DNA of 57,716 bases from a virus: IMG/VR virus record IMGVR_UViG_3300025132_008330, positions 1 through 57,716 of that record. One strand, given 5' to 3'. Positions 44,700 through 52,847 of the stretch are shown here, piece by piece. The notes under the pieces are model-generated. The model had not been told where the DNA came from, did no database searches, and saw only the letters and a program-made list of their open reading frames with translations. Within the stretch, counting starts at the first letter, position 1. The number at the start of each line of letters is the position of its first letter. The translations under genes and the position numbers were made by a program.

Positions 44700-45650
44700 T
44701 TACCACACAAACTTGTTTTTATAATACTCTACTATGCTTTGGATTTCTTGGTTGAATTTCCTCATTGTGTGCCAACCTAAAGACTGTAGTTTGTTATCAT
44801 CAACAGAATATCTAACATCTTGACCCTGCCTAGAATAAGAAAAGTCTACATATTTTTCTAAGTCAGCCACATCATGCCCATAGCATTCAACAATTTTCTT
44901 GACAGTATCAATATTTTTTTGGTCTTCGTGACCCGAAATATTATAAATCTCATTAAGTTTTCCACTTTCTATGATTTTTATAACTGCTTCGGCTGTGTCA
45001 TCAGCGTGAAGCCAACACCTATATGGCTCTCCACCGTTATGTAAACAAGTTTTCCTATCACGATTAAGGTTTTTTACAGTCAAAGGTATTAGCTTCTCTG
45101 GATATTGACCGATTCCATAATTATTCGCTGGTCTTACAATGACATATTCCAAATCATATGTCCTTGCCCAAGCCAAAACAAGCATATCTGCTGCCGCTTT
45201 GGACGCAGAATAAGGATTACTAGGCTTTAAAAGGTCATCTTCTTTGTGAGAGCCATGAATAATGTCTCCATACACCTCATCAGTGCTAAAATGTAAGAAA
45301 ACTGGTCTTTTTCCTACATTTTTTTGCTTGCTCCTGATTAATTCTAGGAGATTTTTAGTCCCCAAGACATTAGTTTCAAGGAATTTATCGCTACTAACAA
45401 TACTATTGGCAACATGTGACTCTGCTGCTGTGTTTATTACATAATCACAGTCATACAGATGGTTCAAATCTTTAATATCAGCCTTCTCAAACCTAAAATT
45501 TGAATGTTTTGAGAACTCTTCAATCAGATCTGTGTTGGCTGCATAGGTGCATTTGTCAATTCCATAGACCATCCACCCTTTTTCAAGACATTTTCTGGTA
45601 ACATAGGAGCCAATAAACCCCAAGCAGCCGGTAACATAGACTATTTTCAT
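44700..45650 (-). CDS. NDP-glucose 4,6-dehydratase, RmlB type
   Basis: 316 residues, SDR fold. GCLGFIGSY binds NAD+, STDEVYGD holds the catalytic T-D-E, YSASKAA the Y-x3-K pair, and RPANNYGIGQYPEKLIP is typical for RmlB. It should convert a dTDP- (or another NDP-) glucose to the 4-keto-6-deoxy form. There is no nucleotidyltransferase like RmlA beside it, so the activated glucose must come from the host or from genes outside. It feeds the 3-dehydrase encoded just upstream, which overlaps it by ATGA. The T-D-E motif fits dTDP-glucose best, whereas canonical RfbH acts on CDP-sugars; see the findings. Confidence 0.85.
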   Translation of the reverse strand: MKIVYVTGCLGFIGSYVTRKCLEKGWMVYGIDKCTYAANTDLIEEFSKHSNFRFEKADIKDLNHLYDCDYVINTAAESHVANSIVSSDKFLETNVLGTKNLLELIRSKQKNVGKRPVFLHFSTDEVYGDIIHGSHKEDDLLKPSNPYSASKAAADMLVLAWARTYDLEYVIVRPANNYGIGQYPEKLIPLTVKNLNRDRKTCLHNGGEPYRCWLHADDTAEAVIKIIESGKLNEIYNISGHEDQKNIDTVKKIVECYGHDVADLEKYVDFSYSRQGQDVRYSVDDNKLQSLGWHTMRKFNQEIQSIVEYYKNKFVW

Positions 45651-47002
45651 GCTTTTTCCTCGAAGAATTTATCAACAATTTCCTTAATATAAGCCAATTT
45701 TTCGTCGTCAATACCGATAAATGTACCTAAAAAGAAAGAATTAAATGTCGCTTTGTGTGCAATTGGAAATTGACCTTGAAGATCCTCATAATTTTTAGCA
45801 ATATGTTGGTATCCGGGGTGATAAAGGATATTTCCAGAGAAGTATGATCTAGTTTGGATCTTGTTGCTTTCCAAATGGTTAATGAAGTCCATTCTAGTAA
45901 AACCAGAACCTTCTTTTAGCGTAAGAAGATACCCAAACCAACTTGGATCTGCCTTATCTGTGGCGACCGGCAAGTGAAAATATTTCTCGTAAGGCTTAAA
46001 AATTTCAGTCATTTTATCAAAATTAACCTTTCTTGCCTCGTGGAAATCATGCAGCTTTTTTAGCTGCTCAAGACCAATAGCTGCTTGCAGGTCTAGAGGC
46101 TTTAGATTGTATCCGATTTCATCAAAAACATATCTATGATCGTAATTTGCTCCGGGTGCGCCGGGGAGCCAGTCACCAAATCTATTACCACAAGCAGTTC
46201 CGGATGTAACATTTCCGGGCATGGATGTGTTGCAATAACAAGCCCTACCCCAGTCTCTAAAACTAGCTAAAATTTGTCTTAGTTTTCCTGAGCTTGTAGC
46301 TACAAATCCTCCCTCACCCATGGTCATGTGGTGTGCTGGAAAGAATGAGCAGGTTGATATGTCCCCATAAGACCCCAACTTCTTGCCATCATAGGACGAC
46401 CCAAGAGCATCACAAGCATCTTCAAGAAAAACAAGATTATGTTTTTCTACCAAAGCCATTAGCCTATCCATATTAGGAGGATTGCCGAGAACATGTGCAA
46501 AGCAAATTCCTCTGATTTCAGAGTTCTTGTCTTCTTCCAGAAGCCTTTCTACTTGATCCAAGTCTAAGTTAAGGTCTGGCAGAGTTACATCTACAAACAC
46601 TGGCTCGAAGCCGCATTGAATAAGGGGGTTAATCGTTGTCGGAAAACAGACAATGGGTGTAATAAATTTGGAACCCTTCTGTAAATTCCATTTTTTCTTC
46701 ACATATCTATCTTTACTTGTTAAAGCTGCGACCATAAGTAGATTTGCCGAACTGCCTGAATTCGTCAAAATGCCAGCTTTTTTTCCAAGCTCTTGGGCAA
46801 ATTCAAGTTCGAATTTTCTAGCCTGCTGACCGTAAATAAGCCAACCTGAAAGTAATGTTTCAATTGCCGCTTTATATTCGTTTTGATCAAATACAGGTCC
46901 AGAATACGCCAACCAGTCTTCGCCAGCTTTCCATTCTTTGCTGTTTTTGTCTTCTACATATTCTTCAACAAGATCAAGTATTTCTTTTAATTTTTCAGAC
47001 AT
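45647..47002 (-). CDS. NDP-4-keto-6-deoxyhexose 3-dehydrase, RfbH/E1 type with [2Fe-2S] motif
   Basis: 451 residues, DegT/DnrJ/EryC1 fold. Unlike aminotransferases of this fold, the PLP lysine is replaced by His: SFFPAHHMTMGEGG has H224 at the lysine position, as in E1 (AscC/RfbH). The cysteine pattern C197-x57-C255-x-C257-x13-C271 reproduces the E1 iron-sulfur spacing (C-x57-C-x-C-x7-C) with only the last gap longer. E1 removes the C3 hydroxyl from a 4-keto-6-deoxysugar, giving 3,6-dideoxysugars. The reductase partner (E3/RfbI) is not in the window. Its stop overlaps the RmlB-like gene by ATGA and its start overlaps the SDR gene by 8 bases. Confidence 0.85.
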   Translation of the reverse strand: MSEKLKEILDLVEEYVEDKNSKEWKAGEDWLAYSGPVFDQNEYKAAIETLLSGWLIYGQQARKFELEFAQELGKKAGILTNSGSSANLLMVAALTSKDRYVKKKWNLQKGSKFITPIVCFPTTINPLIQCGFEPVFVDVTLPDLNLDLDQVERLLEEDKNSEIRGICFAHVLGNPPNMDRLMALVEKHNLVFLEDACDALGSSYDGKKLGSYGDISTCSFFPAHHMTMGEGGFVATSSGKLRQILASFRDWGRACYCNTSMPGNVTSGTACGNRFGDWLPGAPGANYDHRYVFDEIGYNLKPLDLQAAIGLEQLKKLHDFHEARKVNFDKMTEIFKPYEKYFHLPVATDKADPSWFGYLLTLKEGSGFTRMDFINHLESNKIQTRSYFSGNILYHPGYQHIAKNYEDLQGQFPIAHKATFNSFFLGTFIGIDDEKLAYIKEIVDKFFEEKA

Positions 47003-47819
47003 TAATGCACCTTTCTAATCCTTTTTCAAGTCCATACAATTGCAAATCTAATGAATATAGCTTTTGCCCATCTCCGGTATATTCCGTATGATAACCGCTT
47101 TGCTTTATTGACACATTTTCAAAAGACTTTCCCATAAGTTTATTAATTTTGTTTGCTATTTCTAGCAAAGACTTGTTGCTATTATAACACAAATTGATAT
47201 CTTTTGCTAATCTTTTTTTCGAAATATTTTCAATATAATGCTCTACAACCTTACACAAATCTTCTATGTAAATAAAGTCCATGTATCTATTTTGATGTAT
47301 TTCTATTGGTTTGCCTTCTTTTACGCTTCTCACTGCTGACTTAACAAATCTTGTATCTGGCTCATCTTGCCCAAAACAGCCGAATATGCGGAGGTTGTAA
47401 AAGTTTTCTAATTTATCTATCTCTCTTTTGATAATCTTCTTTGACAATCCATAATAATCAAAGGGGCAAGATTCATCATTTTCTTTTGCTGATGATATAT
47501 CGGTTCTTCTGTCAAACTCTGCACCAGAGCCGAAATGAATTAAATATCCAAATTTATGTTTGTTTTTGACAAGATTATCAAACATTAACAAGTTGTTTAC
47601 TAAAGTATGAGTATTGTCCTCTTGGGTTCTATTTCCGCCAGATACGGCTGTGTGAATGACAATATCTATTTGATGATCATCAAAAAAGTTATCTACTTGA
47701 TCTTTATTTAAGACATCTAAAGTCTTTCTACTGGTCAAATATACATTGTGTTTATTTTTGATTGTTTTATAAATATTTGTGGCAATAAACCCATTACCAC
47801 CAGTAATTAATATATTCAT
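46995..47819 (-). CDS. SDR-family nucleotide-sugar reductase/epimerase
   Basis: 274 residues. GGNGFIATNIY for NAD(P) and YYGLSKK (Y-x3-K) are present, and FGCFGQDEPDTRFVK, RYMDFIYIEDLCK are typical of extended SDR reductases and epimerases. It is encoded between the split transketolase and the 3-dehydrase, so it probably reduces or epimerises the 4-keto (or branched) intermediate, as in abequose, tyvelose or yersiniose synthesis. The exact reaction cannot be told. It is shorter than classical RmlD (299) and Fcl. Confidence 0.75.
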   Translation of the reverse strand: MNILITGGNGFIATNIYKTIKNKHNVYLTSRKTLDVLNKDQVDNFFDDHQIDIVIHTAVSGGNRTQEDNTHTLVNNLLMFDNLVKNKHKFGYLIHFGSGAEFDRRTDISSAKENDESCPFDYYGLSKKIIKREIDKLENFYNLRIFGCFGQDEPDTRFVKSAVRSVKEGKPIEIHQNRYMDFIYIEDLCKVVEHYIENISKKRLAKDINLCYNSNKSLLEIANKINKLMGKSFENVSIKQSGYHTEYTGDGQKLYSLDLQLYGLEKGLERCINV

Positions 47820-48292
47820 CTTTTCAAATTAATGTAAGAAGGCTTTCCATTATTCATGAACTCGCCAAATTGGTATTGTAATTCATCTTCTGTGCTCGGC
47901 TTCATGGAAACAATATTCTTAAATGTTTTCATAACTTCCATATCTTCCTCTGCCCAATGTGAAAATCCAAGATACCCATAGTCTCTATCTCTTCCACCGC
48001 CAACTAACTTTACGCAGACTTTTTCGTGGTCTAGATAGTTTCTTATAATCTCAAATGGTCTGTAAAGCAAAAAGGGTGTTATTGAATATACAACGGGGAC
48101 TTTGCCTTCCATGGCAATTCCAGACGCTGCTCCAAGTAAAAGTTGTTCTGATGATCCTACATTGTAGAATCTGTCGTTGTAATCTATGCGGATTCTATCC
48201 CATAGACCATAACCAAGATCACCTGTCAGTAAAATGATTTTATCATTTCTTGCCATCTCTTTGTGCAACAATGTGCTAAATGTTTTTCTCAT
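47816..48292 (-). CDS. split transketolase, C-terminal (pyrimidine-binding) subunit
   Basis: 158 residues corresponding to the Pyr domain of transketolase/PDH E1-beta. VGSSEQLLLGAASGIAMEG carries the Glu that protonates thiamine diphosphate, and FLLYRPFEIIRNY and VGGGRDRDYGYLGFSHWAEED match family motifs. The third C-terminal domain of full transketolase is missing. Together with the next gene it should make an alpha/beta enzyme. It may transfer a two-carbon unit to a keto sugar. The ATGA and direct junctions indicate coupled translation and thus a 1:1 complex. Confidence 0.8.
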   Translation of the reverse strand: MRKTFSTLLHKEMARNDKIILLTGDLGYGLWDRIRIDYNDRFYNVGSSEQLLLGAASGIAMEGKVPVVYSITPFLLYRPFEIIRNYLDHEKVCVKLVGGGRDRDYGYLGFSHWAEEDMEVMKTFKNIVSMKPSTEDELQYQFGEFMNNGKPSYINLKR

Positions 48293-48907
48293 CTAACTCT
48301 CCATCACCTCTTTGTAATCATCTTCTTTCATTACATGATAGTGTGCATTTAAGCCGCACAAGAAAGAATAGTGAGACACATTAGTTCTGCGAAGATTTAT
48401 ATCTGGTAGAAACGCAACAAGTCTTTTTTCTAAGTATTCAACATCAATGGCATCATATGCAGCATACCCGTTGATATTAACATATATTTTGATGTTGTCA
48501 AGTTTTGATTCTTTTATAAACCTTAACCCTTCCCATATAGAACCCTCTGCGGATTCTCCATCAGAAATTAAACAATACACTTTTCTATTTTTGTTTGCCA
48601 TGGCTCTACCAATAGCAACCAATAAACCAAGCCCAAGGCTTCCGGTTGAGCAGTATATTTTATTTTGTTCATCTCTATGAGGATGCCCTCCATGTTTTAT
48701 AAACATCTCTTCTGCATTTGTGCCTTCGTATTTTTCCATCACCACATAAAGAGCCAGAGCGGCGTGACCAGAGGATAAAATAAAAATATCATCTTCGGAC
48801 TTTTCTTTATAAATTTCTTCAATAATTTCTAAACTAGAAAAATAACTTCCGAGATGACTCAGTTTGTGCTTATACGCTATTTCTGCTATTCTCTTTTTTA
48901 AGTCCAT
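48293..48907 (-). CDS. split transketolase, N-terminal (PP-binding) subunit
   Basis: 204 residues from the ATG at 48907, chosen over an upstream in-frame TTG because GGAAAG precedes the ATG. IFILSSGHAALALY, GGHPHRD and GSLGLGL match transketolase N-terminal domains. LISDGESAEGSIWE followed by VNINGYAAYD is the metal/thiamine-diphosphate motif (GDG...NN), with Ser in place of the first Gly and N-I-N in place of NN. Full-length transketolase N-terminal domains are about 300 residues, so it is a compact version as seen in sugar clusters. The gene overlaps the end of the GT2 gene by 10 bases. Confidence 0.8.
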   Translation of the reverse strand: MDLKKRIAEIAYKHKLSHLGSYFSSLEIIEEIYKEKSEDDIFILSSGHAALALYVVMEKYEGTNAEEMFIKHGGHPHRDEQNKIYCSTGSLGLGLLVAIGRAMANKNRKVYCLISDGESAEGSIWEGLRFIKESKLDNIKIYVNINGYAAYDAIDVEYLEKRLVAFLPDINLRRTNVSHYSFLCGLNAHYHVMKEDDYKEVMES

Positions 48908-49632
48908 TTTTCTTTCCAATAGTCTTGTATCATTTTGTCGTAATTCTTACCCTCTTTTTGCACACTCCAAGTTGCTTGCTCTGGGTGCCACCTGTAGTAA
49001 TATCCCAAGAAAATATTTGCTGGAAATATAAACACTCCGTTTTCTGCTAAGTTGCAGTACAAGTCATAGTCTGCTGCGCCACCATATAACTCAGGCTTTG
49101 TTTCAAGTAATCCGTCTTCATACAATTGCCTATTATACACTGCTGTGGGACTATTGACTGGGCATCTCTGAAGGGCTAAAGATTTAAATTGGCTTATATT
49201 TTTATAGAAATGTTTTGTCTCTGCCGTATTTGTATTGCCATTTACATCAATTCCAACGATTGGGCTTTGCAAAACTTTAACTTTATCTGGTGCCTTGAGG
49301 ATAAACTTTAGGTTATTTTCCACAAATTTAGGACCATATATATCATCAGAAGCAAGAGTAAAAAGATATTCCCCAGTTGCAATAGAAAAGCCTTTTTGCC
49401 TTGCTTCGTCCCAACAATTAGGGTAGATATTTTCTGCCGTATCAATTATTACTTTGCTGTTTTGACTAAACTTGTCTGTCAATATTTGCAAACTGTCGTC
49501 TTTGCTTTCGTTGTCAACAACAATGACTTCTAAGTTTTCATAAGTTTGATTTAGAGCAGAGTTTACGCACTGCTCAATCCATTTTTCTGCATTATAACAT
49601 GGTATAATTATTGATACTTTTGGATTATTCAT
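48898..49632 (-). CDS. glycosyltransferase family 2
   Basis: 244 residues. The N-terminus PKVSIIIPCYNAEKWIEQC, then QTYENLEVIVVDNESKDDS and LASDDIYGPKF (the DXD-like metal site) are GT2 hallmarks. An inverting enzyme that uses a nucleotide-sugar donor, probably in the cytoplasm. No membrane segment. The donor and acceptor are not inferable. ATGA junction with the next gene. Confidence 0.88.
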   Translation of the reverse strand: MNNPKVSIIIPCYNAEKWIEQCVNSALNQTYENLEVIVVDNESKDDSLQILTDKFSQNSKVIIDTAENIYPNCWDEARQKGFSIATGEYLFTLASDDIYGPKFVENNLKFILKAPDKVKVLQSPIVGIDVNGNTNTAETKHFYKNISQFKSLALQRCPVNSPTAVYNRQLYEDGLLETKPELYGGAADYDLYCNLAENGVFIFPANIFLGYYYRWHPEQATWSVQKEGKNYDKMIQDYWKEKWT

Positions 49633-50612
49633 AGCTCTAACATCTGTTTAATTCTATTGTTATAAGTGTGATTTTCCGCAATCATTTTTCGATTTTTCTC
49701 CTTAATAGAGTTTAACTGCTCTTCGCTCATATTAACATATTCCTTTACAAATTTCACCATTTCTTTTGGATCATTTGTCATTTTTACATCAGGAAACAGT
49801 TTACCAAGATGATTTATCTTATCACTAACTAAAACTCCGGTCAAACCTAAGCATTTAAAAGTTCTTTCATTTGTATCCAATCCAAGAGTTCTCTGATAAG
49901 CGTCATGTATATTTATTGCCACTTTTGAGTTGTATAATAGTTTATTTTCTTGCTCATGTGTCAAATTTTTACCTACAAAAAATCCACATTTTAGACCACT
50001 ATCTTTAAAAGCTTTAAAATGAGATACCATGATTTTATATTTTTCATCAAACCCATTATCCGCTCTACTGCCCACATAACAAACATCAAATTTGTATTTG
50101 TCATCTTCAATGTGCTCATATGATAAATTATCATAGGCTAGCGGGATGGTGGTCACCTCTCCCCAAAGAGGGAAAAATTTATCTTTTATGTTTTCCATAT
50201 CCATAAAAGACCAAGATGTGATATTGTCTTGTTGATTTATGTGACTAATCATTTTTTCGTTGCACATGGAAACAAAATTATTATGGGATCCCCATGGTGC
50301 AGGGAATGAATTAGGCTGAGAATGCAAGAAAATTCTTTTTGCAGAAGAAAGCAATAAGTCTGTCTTTTGCTTATCAATCAATTTTTGCTCTGCGAAAGAA
50401 TTGAGCGTCCTATAAAAATAATCAGTGATCATAAATATATGTTCATTTTTATTGCAAGCTTCTGAAGTTGCGTACTTATCGATTTCCTGTGGTGTGCCTC
50501 TTATGTAGATAGCTTCGTAACCTTGCTCTTCCCAAGCCCTCTTGTACCCTTCATATATCCATTGTCCGGCGCCTGTAATATCACTACAATCTTGTATAAA
50601 AACCGCTTTCAT
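49629..50612 (-). CDS. glycosyltransferase, CgeB-like (GT-B)
   Basis: 327 residues. The C-terminal part (TLGLDTNERTFKCLGLTGVLVSDK and KLFPDVKMTNDPKEMVKFV) fits the CgeB-like glycosyl transferase group 1 domain (spore maturation CgeB in Bacillus), as do the INIHD and nucleotide-sugar binding glycine. The N-terminal part is the acceptor-binding half, beginning MKAVFIQDCSDITGAGQW. A second gene of this type follows. Start ATG, stop overlapping the next gene by ATGA. Confidence 0.75.
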   Translation of the reverse strand: MKAVFIQDCSDITGAGQWIYEGYKRAWEEQGYEAIYIRGTPQEIDKYATSEACNKNEHIFMITDYFYRTLNSFAEQKLIDKQKTDLLLSSAKRIFLHSQPNSFPAPWGSHNNFVSMCNEKMISHINQQDNITSWSFMDMENIKDKFFPLWGEVTTIPLAYDNLSYEHIEDDKYKFDVCYVGSRADNGFDEKYKIMVSHFKAFKDSGLKCGFFVGKNLTHEQENKLLYNSKVAINIHDAYQRTLGLDTNERTFKCLGLTGVLVSDKINHLGKLFPDVKMTNDPKEMVKFVKEYVNMSEEQLNSIKEKNRKMIAENHTYNNRIKQMLEL

Positions 50613-51541
50613 ATTTTACATATCTCCTTTAATATTTGATCCATCCTCTCGTGAGAACAATGTTCCATTGCAAACCTGTCATTTCCGCTTTTTGCTATTC
50701 TTTTTCTCAAATTTTCTTTTTTTAATAGTATCGATATTTTTTGCAAGAGTTGTTCACTATCTTCAAAGCAAACTATTTCTTTATCGATATCGAAAAAATA
50801 CTCTAATCCTTCATGATACTCACTCATGACCATTGTATCTTTAGCTGCTGCTATCTCGAAGGGTCTCAGTTTCATCTGAGTTTTTACTGGATTACCATTA
50901 TAGTTTTTGCTGAAATTTAATCCGATCTTTGTTTCACTCCACACCTTTGTCATTTCACTATGAGATAACCCGTGAAAATTGTGTACACTAATACCATTAT
51001 CTCTCAGATATTTTATGTACCCTATTCTATCGGGATTGTTCAATTGACCAATAAACGAAACATCATATTTTTTCTCGTGATTTTCAGTAGGATAAAACTT
51101 TTGATTGGTATGCCATCCTCCAACGATTATATTGTTGTATCCTATGTTTTTATATTTATCAACATACTTCGGCTCTGGTGTTGAACATACATTGAAATAT
51201 TGACACGCTATTGTTGAAAAAGTGTCAAATCTCCAAGTGTCGTCACAAAACCAATTAAATGTTTTAATATTTCCTTTTTTAGTTATTTCCACAATTGATT
51301 CCATGGCTGTTTTTTCAGCAGGAGCAATTGTAAGGTCGCCGGTTATGCATGCAAATATTAAATCTGGCTTAAATGTATCGACGACCTTTTGATAGTCAGG
51401 CTCTTGTGGGCTAACTGTGTCCCAAAAGTAAACATCGTGACCTAAATCTTTTAATGGAAGGTATATGTTATAATACCCTCCATCAATCCATTTTGTTTTG
51501 CCGTTTGATAAAGTTTTATTGGTAGTCAATAAGATTTTCAT
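50609..51541 (-). CDS. glycosyltransferase, CgeB-like (GT-B), second copy
   Basis: 310 residues from the ATG at 51541 (MKILLTTNKTL), which overlaps the preceding gene by ATGA. An upstream extension of 44 codons lies inside that gene and lacks a signal, so it was rejected. MKLRPFEIAAAKDTMVMSEY and the KKENLRKRIAKSGNDRF tail are CgeB-like. It probably adds another sugar in the same glycan. The pair with 49629-50612 may be old paralogues or recruited separately. Confidence 0.75.
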   Translation of the reverse strand: MKILLTTNKTLSNGKTKWIDGGYYNIYLPLKDLGHDVYFWDTVSPQEPDYQKVVDTFKPDLIFACITGDLTIAPAEKTAMESIVEITKKGNIKTFNWFCDDTWRFDTFSTIACQYFNVCSTPEPKYVDKYKNIGYNNIIVGGWHTNQKFYPTENHEKKYDVSFIGQLNNPDRIGYIKYLRDNGISVHNFHGLSHSEMTKVWSETKIGLNFSKNYNGNPVKTQMKLRPFEIAAAKDTMVMSEYHEGLEYFFDIDKEIVCFEDSEQLLQKISILLKKENLRKRIAKSGNDRFAMEHCSHERMDQILKEICKI

Positions 51542-52383
51542 GCTAAGTATTTTAGCACAATTTCCGGGATTTGTAATCTTTTTTCTCTCATTTTTTGAAT
51601 AAGAGGGGTGCCTTTTAATTTGAACCACTCTTCGCTTGTGGCACCTATTTTTTTGTTTGTTACTACTCTGCAATTTAACATACGAGCTTCAACGACAATC
51701 CTAGAAAGGGTTTCTAAAGTCTTTGGAAAGAATATAAGGGTCTTATTTTTATTTAATTGTGTTAGGAATTGTTTATGAGAGCATGGCATTATTTTTTCAT
51801 ATTTTAGATTGTTCACCTTGCAGTAAAGTATAGATTCTTCAACATTTTTATTAGCTATGTCAGAGTACATAATTGAGCAAACACCCTCTTTATCCTCTTG
51901 CAAAGTTGATATTTCCTCTAGGTAATCCAATAACTCTTCAGACCATAAATTACCAGAGACACTAACAATATTGTCTAAATTTAAATTTCTCTCAACAACT
52001 CTCATGTGTAATTTAGATTGGCATATGATAGCTTTAGCGCACTCATAAAACTGTTTATTTACTATTTGGTCCTCTGGTGCTTTGTAGTTTTTAAACAAGG
52101 AGGGATCTCTTGTTCTTAAATACTTGTGATCATGTTCATATATTATATAAGAGTAGTTTTCTGATATGTAATCTTTGACTTCTTTTGATAGCCAAATAAA
52201 GTTAGCAATAATTAGCCCAACTTCTTTGTCAGGGAGATGGTCAATAGTTAAGCCACGAGTGTGGTACTTTTTTACATCATTTCCCTTATTTATTAATAGC
52301 TTAATTAATTCTTCGTTGTTTAATTCTCCGCCCCCATTGATTCCATCTTCGACAAATAGGTCGGCTAAAAAAGCTATTTTCAT
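51538..52383 (-). CDS. probable GT4-like glycosyltransferase
   Basis: 281 residues. The N-terminus MKIAFLADLFVEDGINGGGELNNEELI resembles GT-B acceptor-side domains, and IFFPKTLETLSRIVVEARMLNCRVV is the E-x7-E-type region of GT4 enzymes, here in weakened form. The family assignment is tentative. The downstream gene's ATG overlaps its stop, and its own ATG lies 5 bases from the nucleotidyltransferase stop. It sits among clear glycosyltransferases, which supports the role. Confidence 0.6.
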   Translation of the reverse strand: MKIAFLADLFVEDGINGGGELNNEELIKLLINKGNDVKKYHTRGLTIDHLPDKEVGLIIANFIWLSKEVKDYISENYSYIIYEHDHKYLRTRDPSLFKNYKAPEDQIVNKQFYECAKAIICQSKLHMRVVERNLNLDNIVSVSGNLWSEELLDYLEEISTLQEDKEGVCSIMYSDIANKNVEESILYCKVNNLKYEKIMPCSHKQFLTQLNKNKTLIFFPKTLETLSRIVVEARMLNCRVVTNKKIGATSEEWFKLKGTPLIQKMREKRLQIPEIVLKYLA

Positions 52384-52388
52384 GTCAA

Positions 52389-52847
52389 TTATTTTCCTTG
52401 ATTTTTAAGGGTGGCGAGACGGGGTTGGGCATTGACCAAATCACTAGAGCTTTGTACTTTTCCACCACCTACGCCCCAGATTAGATGTACACCCAGTTCT
52501 TCTGCGACTGGGATTTCTGGGATATTGTCGGAGGTTCTATCTCCACCATTGGCAAACGCTACTTTAAAATCAGGCCACAAAGCCCTAACTCGGCGCAAGA
52601 GATCACAAGCACTATTATCATTATCGTCGAATTCCATGGCTTTGGCAACTCCTCGTACACCTTGAACCATTTCTATTCTTTCTTCACATGGCATAAAAAC
52701 ATAGCCTTTTTTTCTCATTAACCACTCGTCTGAGTTAACCCCTACGACAACGATTTGAGCCATCTTTGCAGATTCTTGAATCATACGGAGGTGACCAACA
52801 TGCATAGGGTCAAACCCTCCACTCAAAACAACGACATCATAATACAT
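52389..52847 (-). CDS. cytidylyltransferase-fold nucleotidyltransferase, HldE C-domain-like
   Basis: 152 residues. LSGGFDPMHVGHLRMI has the HxGH nucleotidyl-transfer motif, and VVVGVNSDEWLMRKKGY matches the HldE (RfaE) adenylyltransferase domain. HldE C-domain attaches AMP to heptose 1-phosphate. No kinase domain is fused or nearby. It could instead activate glycerol-phosphate or another small alcohol phosphate, as related TagD-type enzymes do. It lies within the glycosyltransferase block, overlapping the neighbouring GT4 gene by one base. Confidence 0.8.
   Translation of the reverse strand: MYYDVVVLSGGFDPMHVGHLRMIQESAKMAQIVVVGVNSDEWLMRKKGYVFMPCEERIEMVQGVRGVAKAMEFDDNDNSACDLLRRVRALWPDFKVAFANGGDRTSDNIPEIPVAEELGVHLIWGVGGGKVQSSSDLVNAQPRLATLKNQGK

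Noticed and set aside
45647-47002. ColD-type GDP-4-keto-6-deoxymannose 3-dehydratase, which would link to gmd
   Set aside because: ColD has no iron-sulfur cysteines, while this protein has C-x57-C-x-C-x13-C, which indicates the E1/RfbH group.
51542-51673. 44-codon N-terminal extension of the second CgeB-like gene
   Set aside because: It lies inside the preceding gene and has no ribosome-binding sequence; the ATG at 51541 gives a standard ATGA junction.
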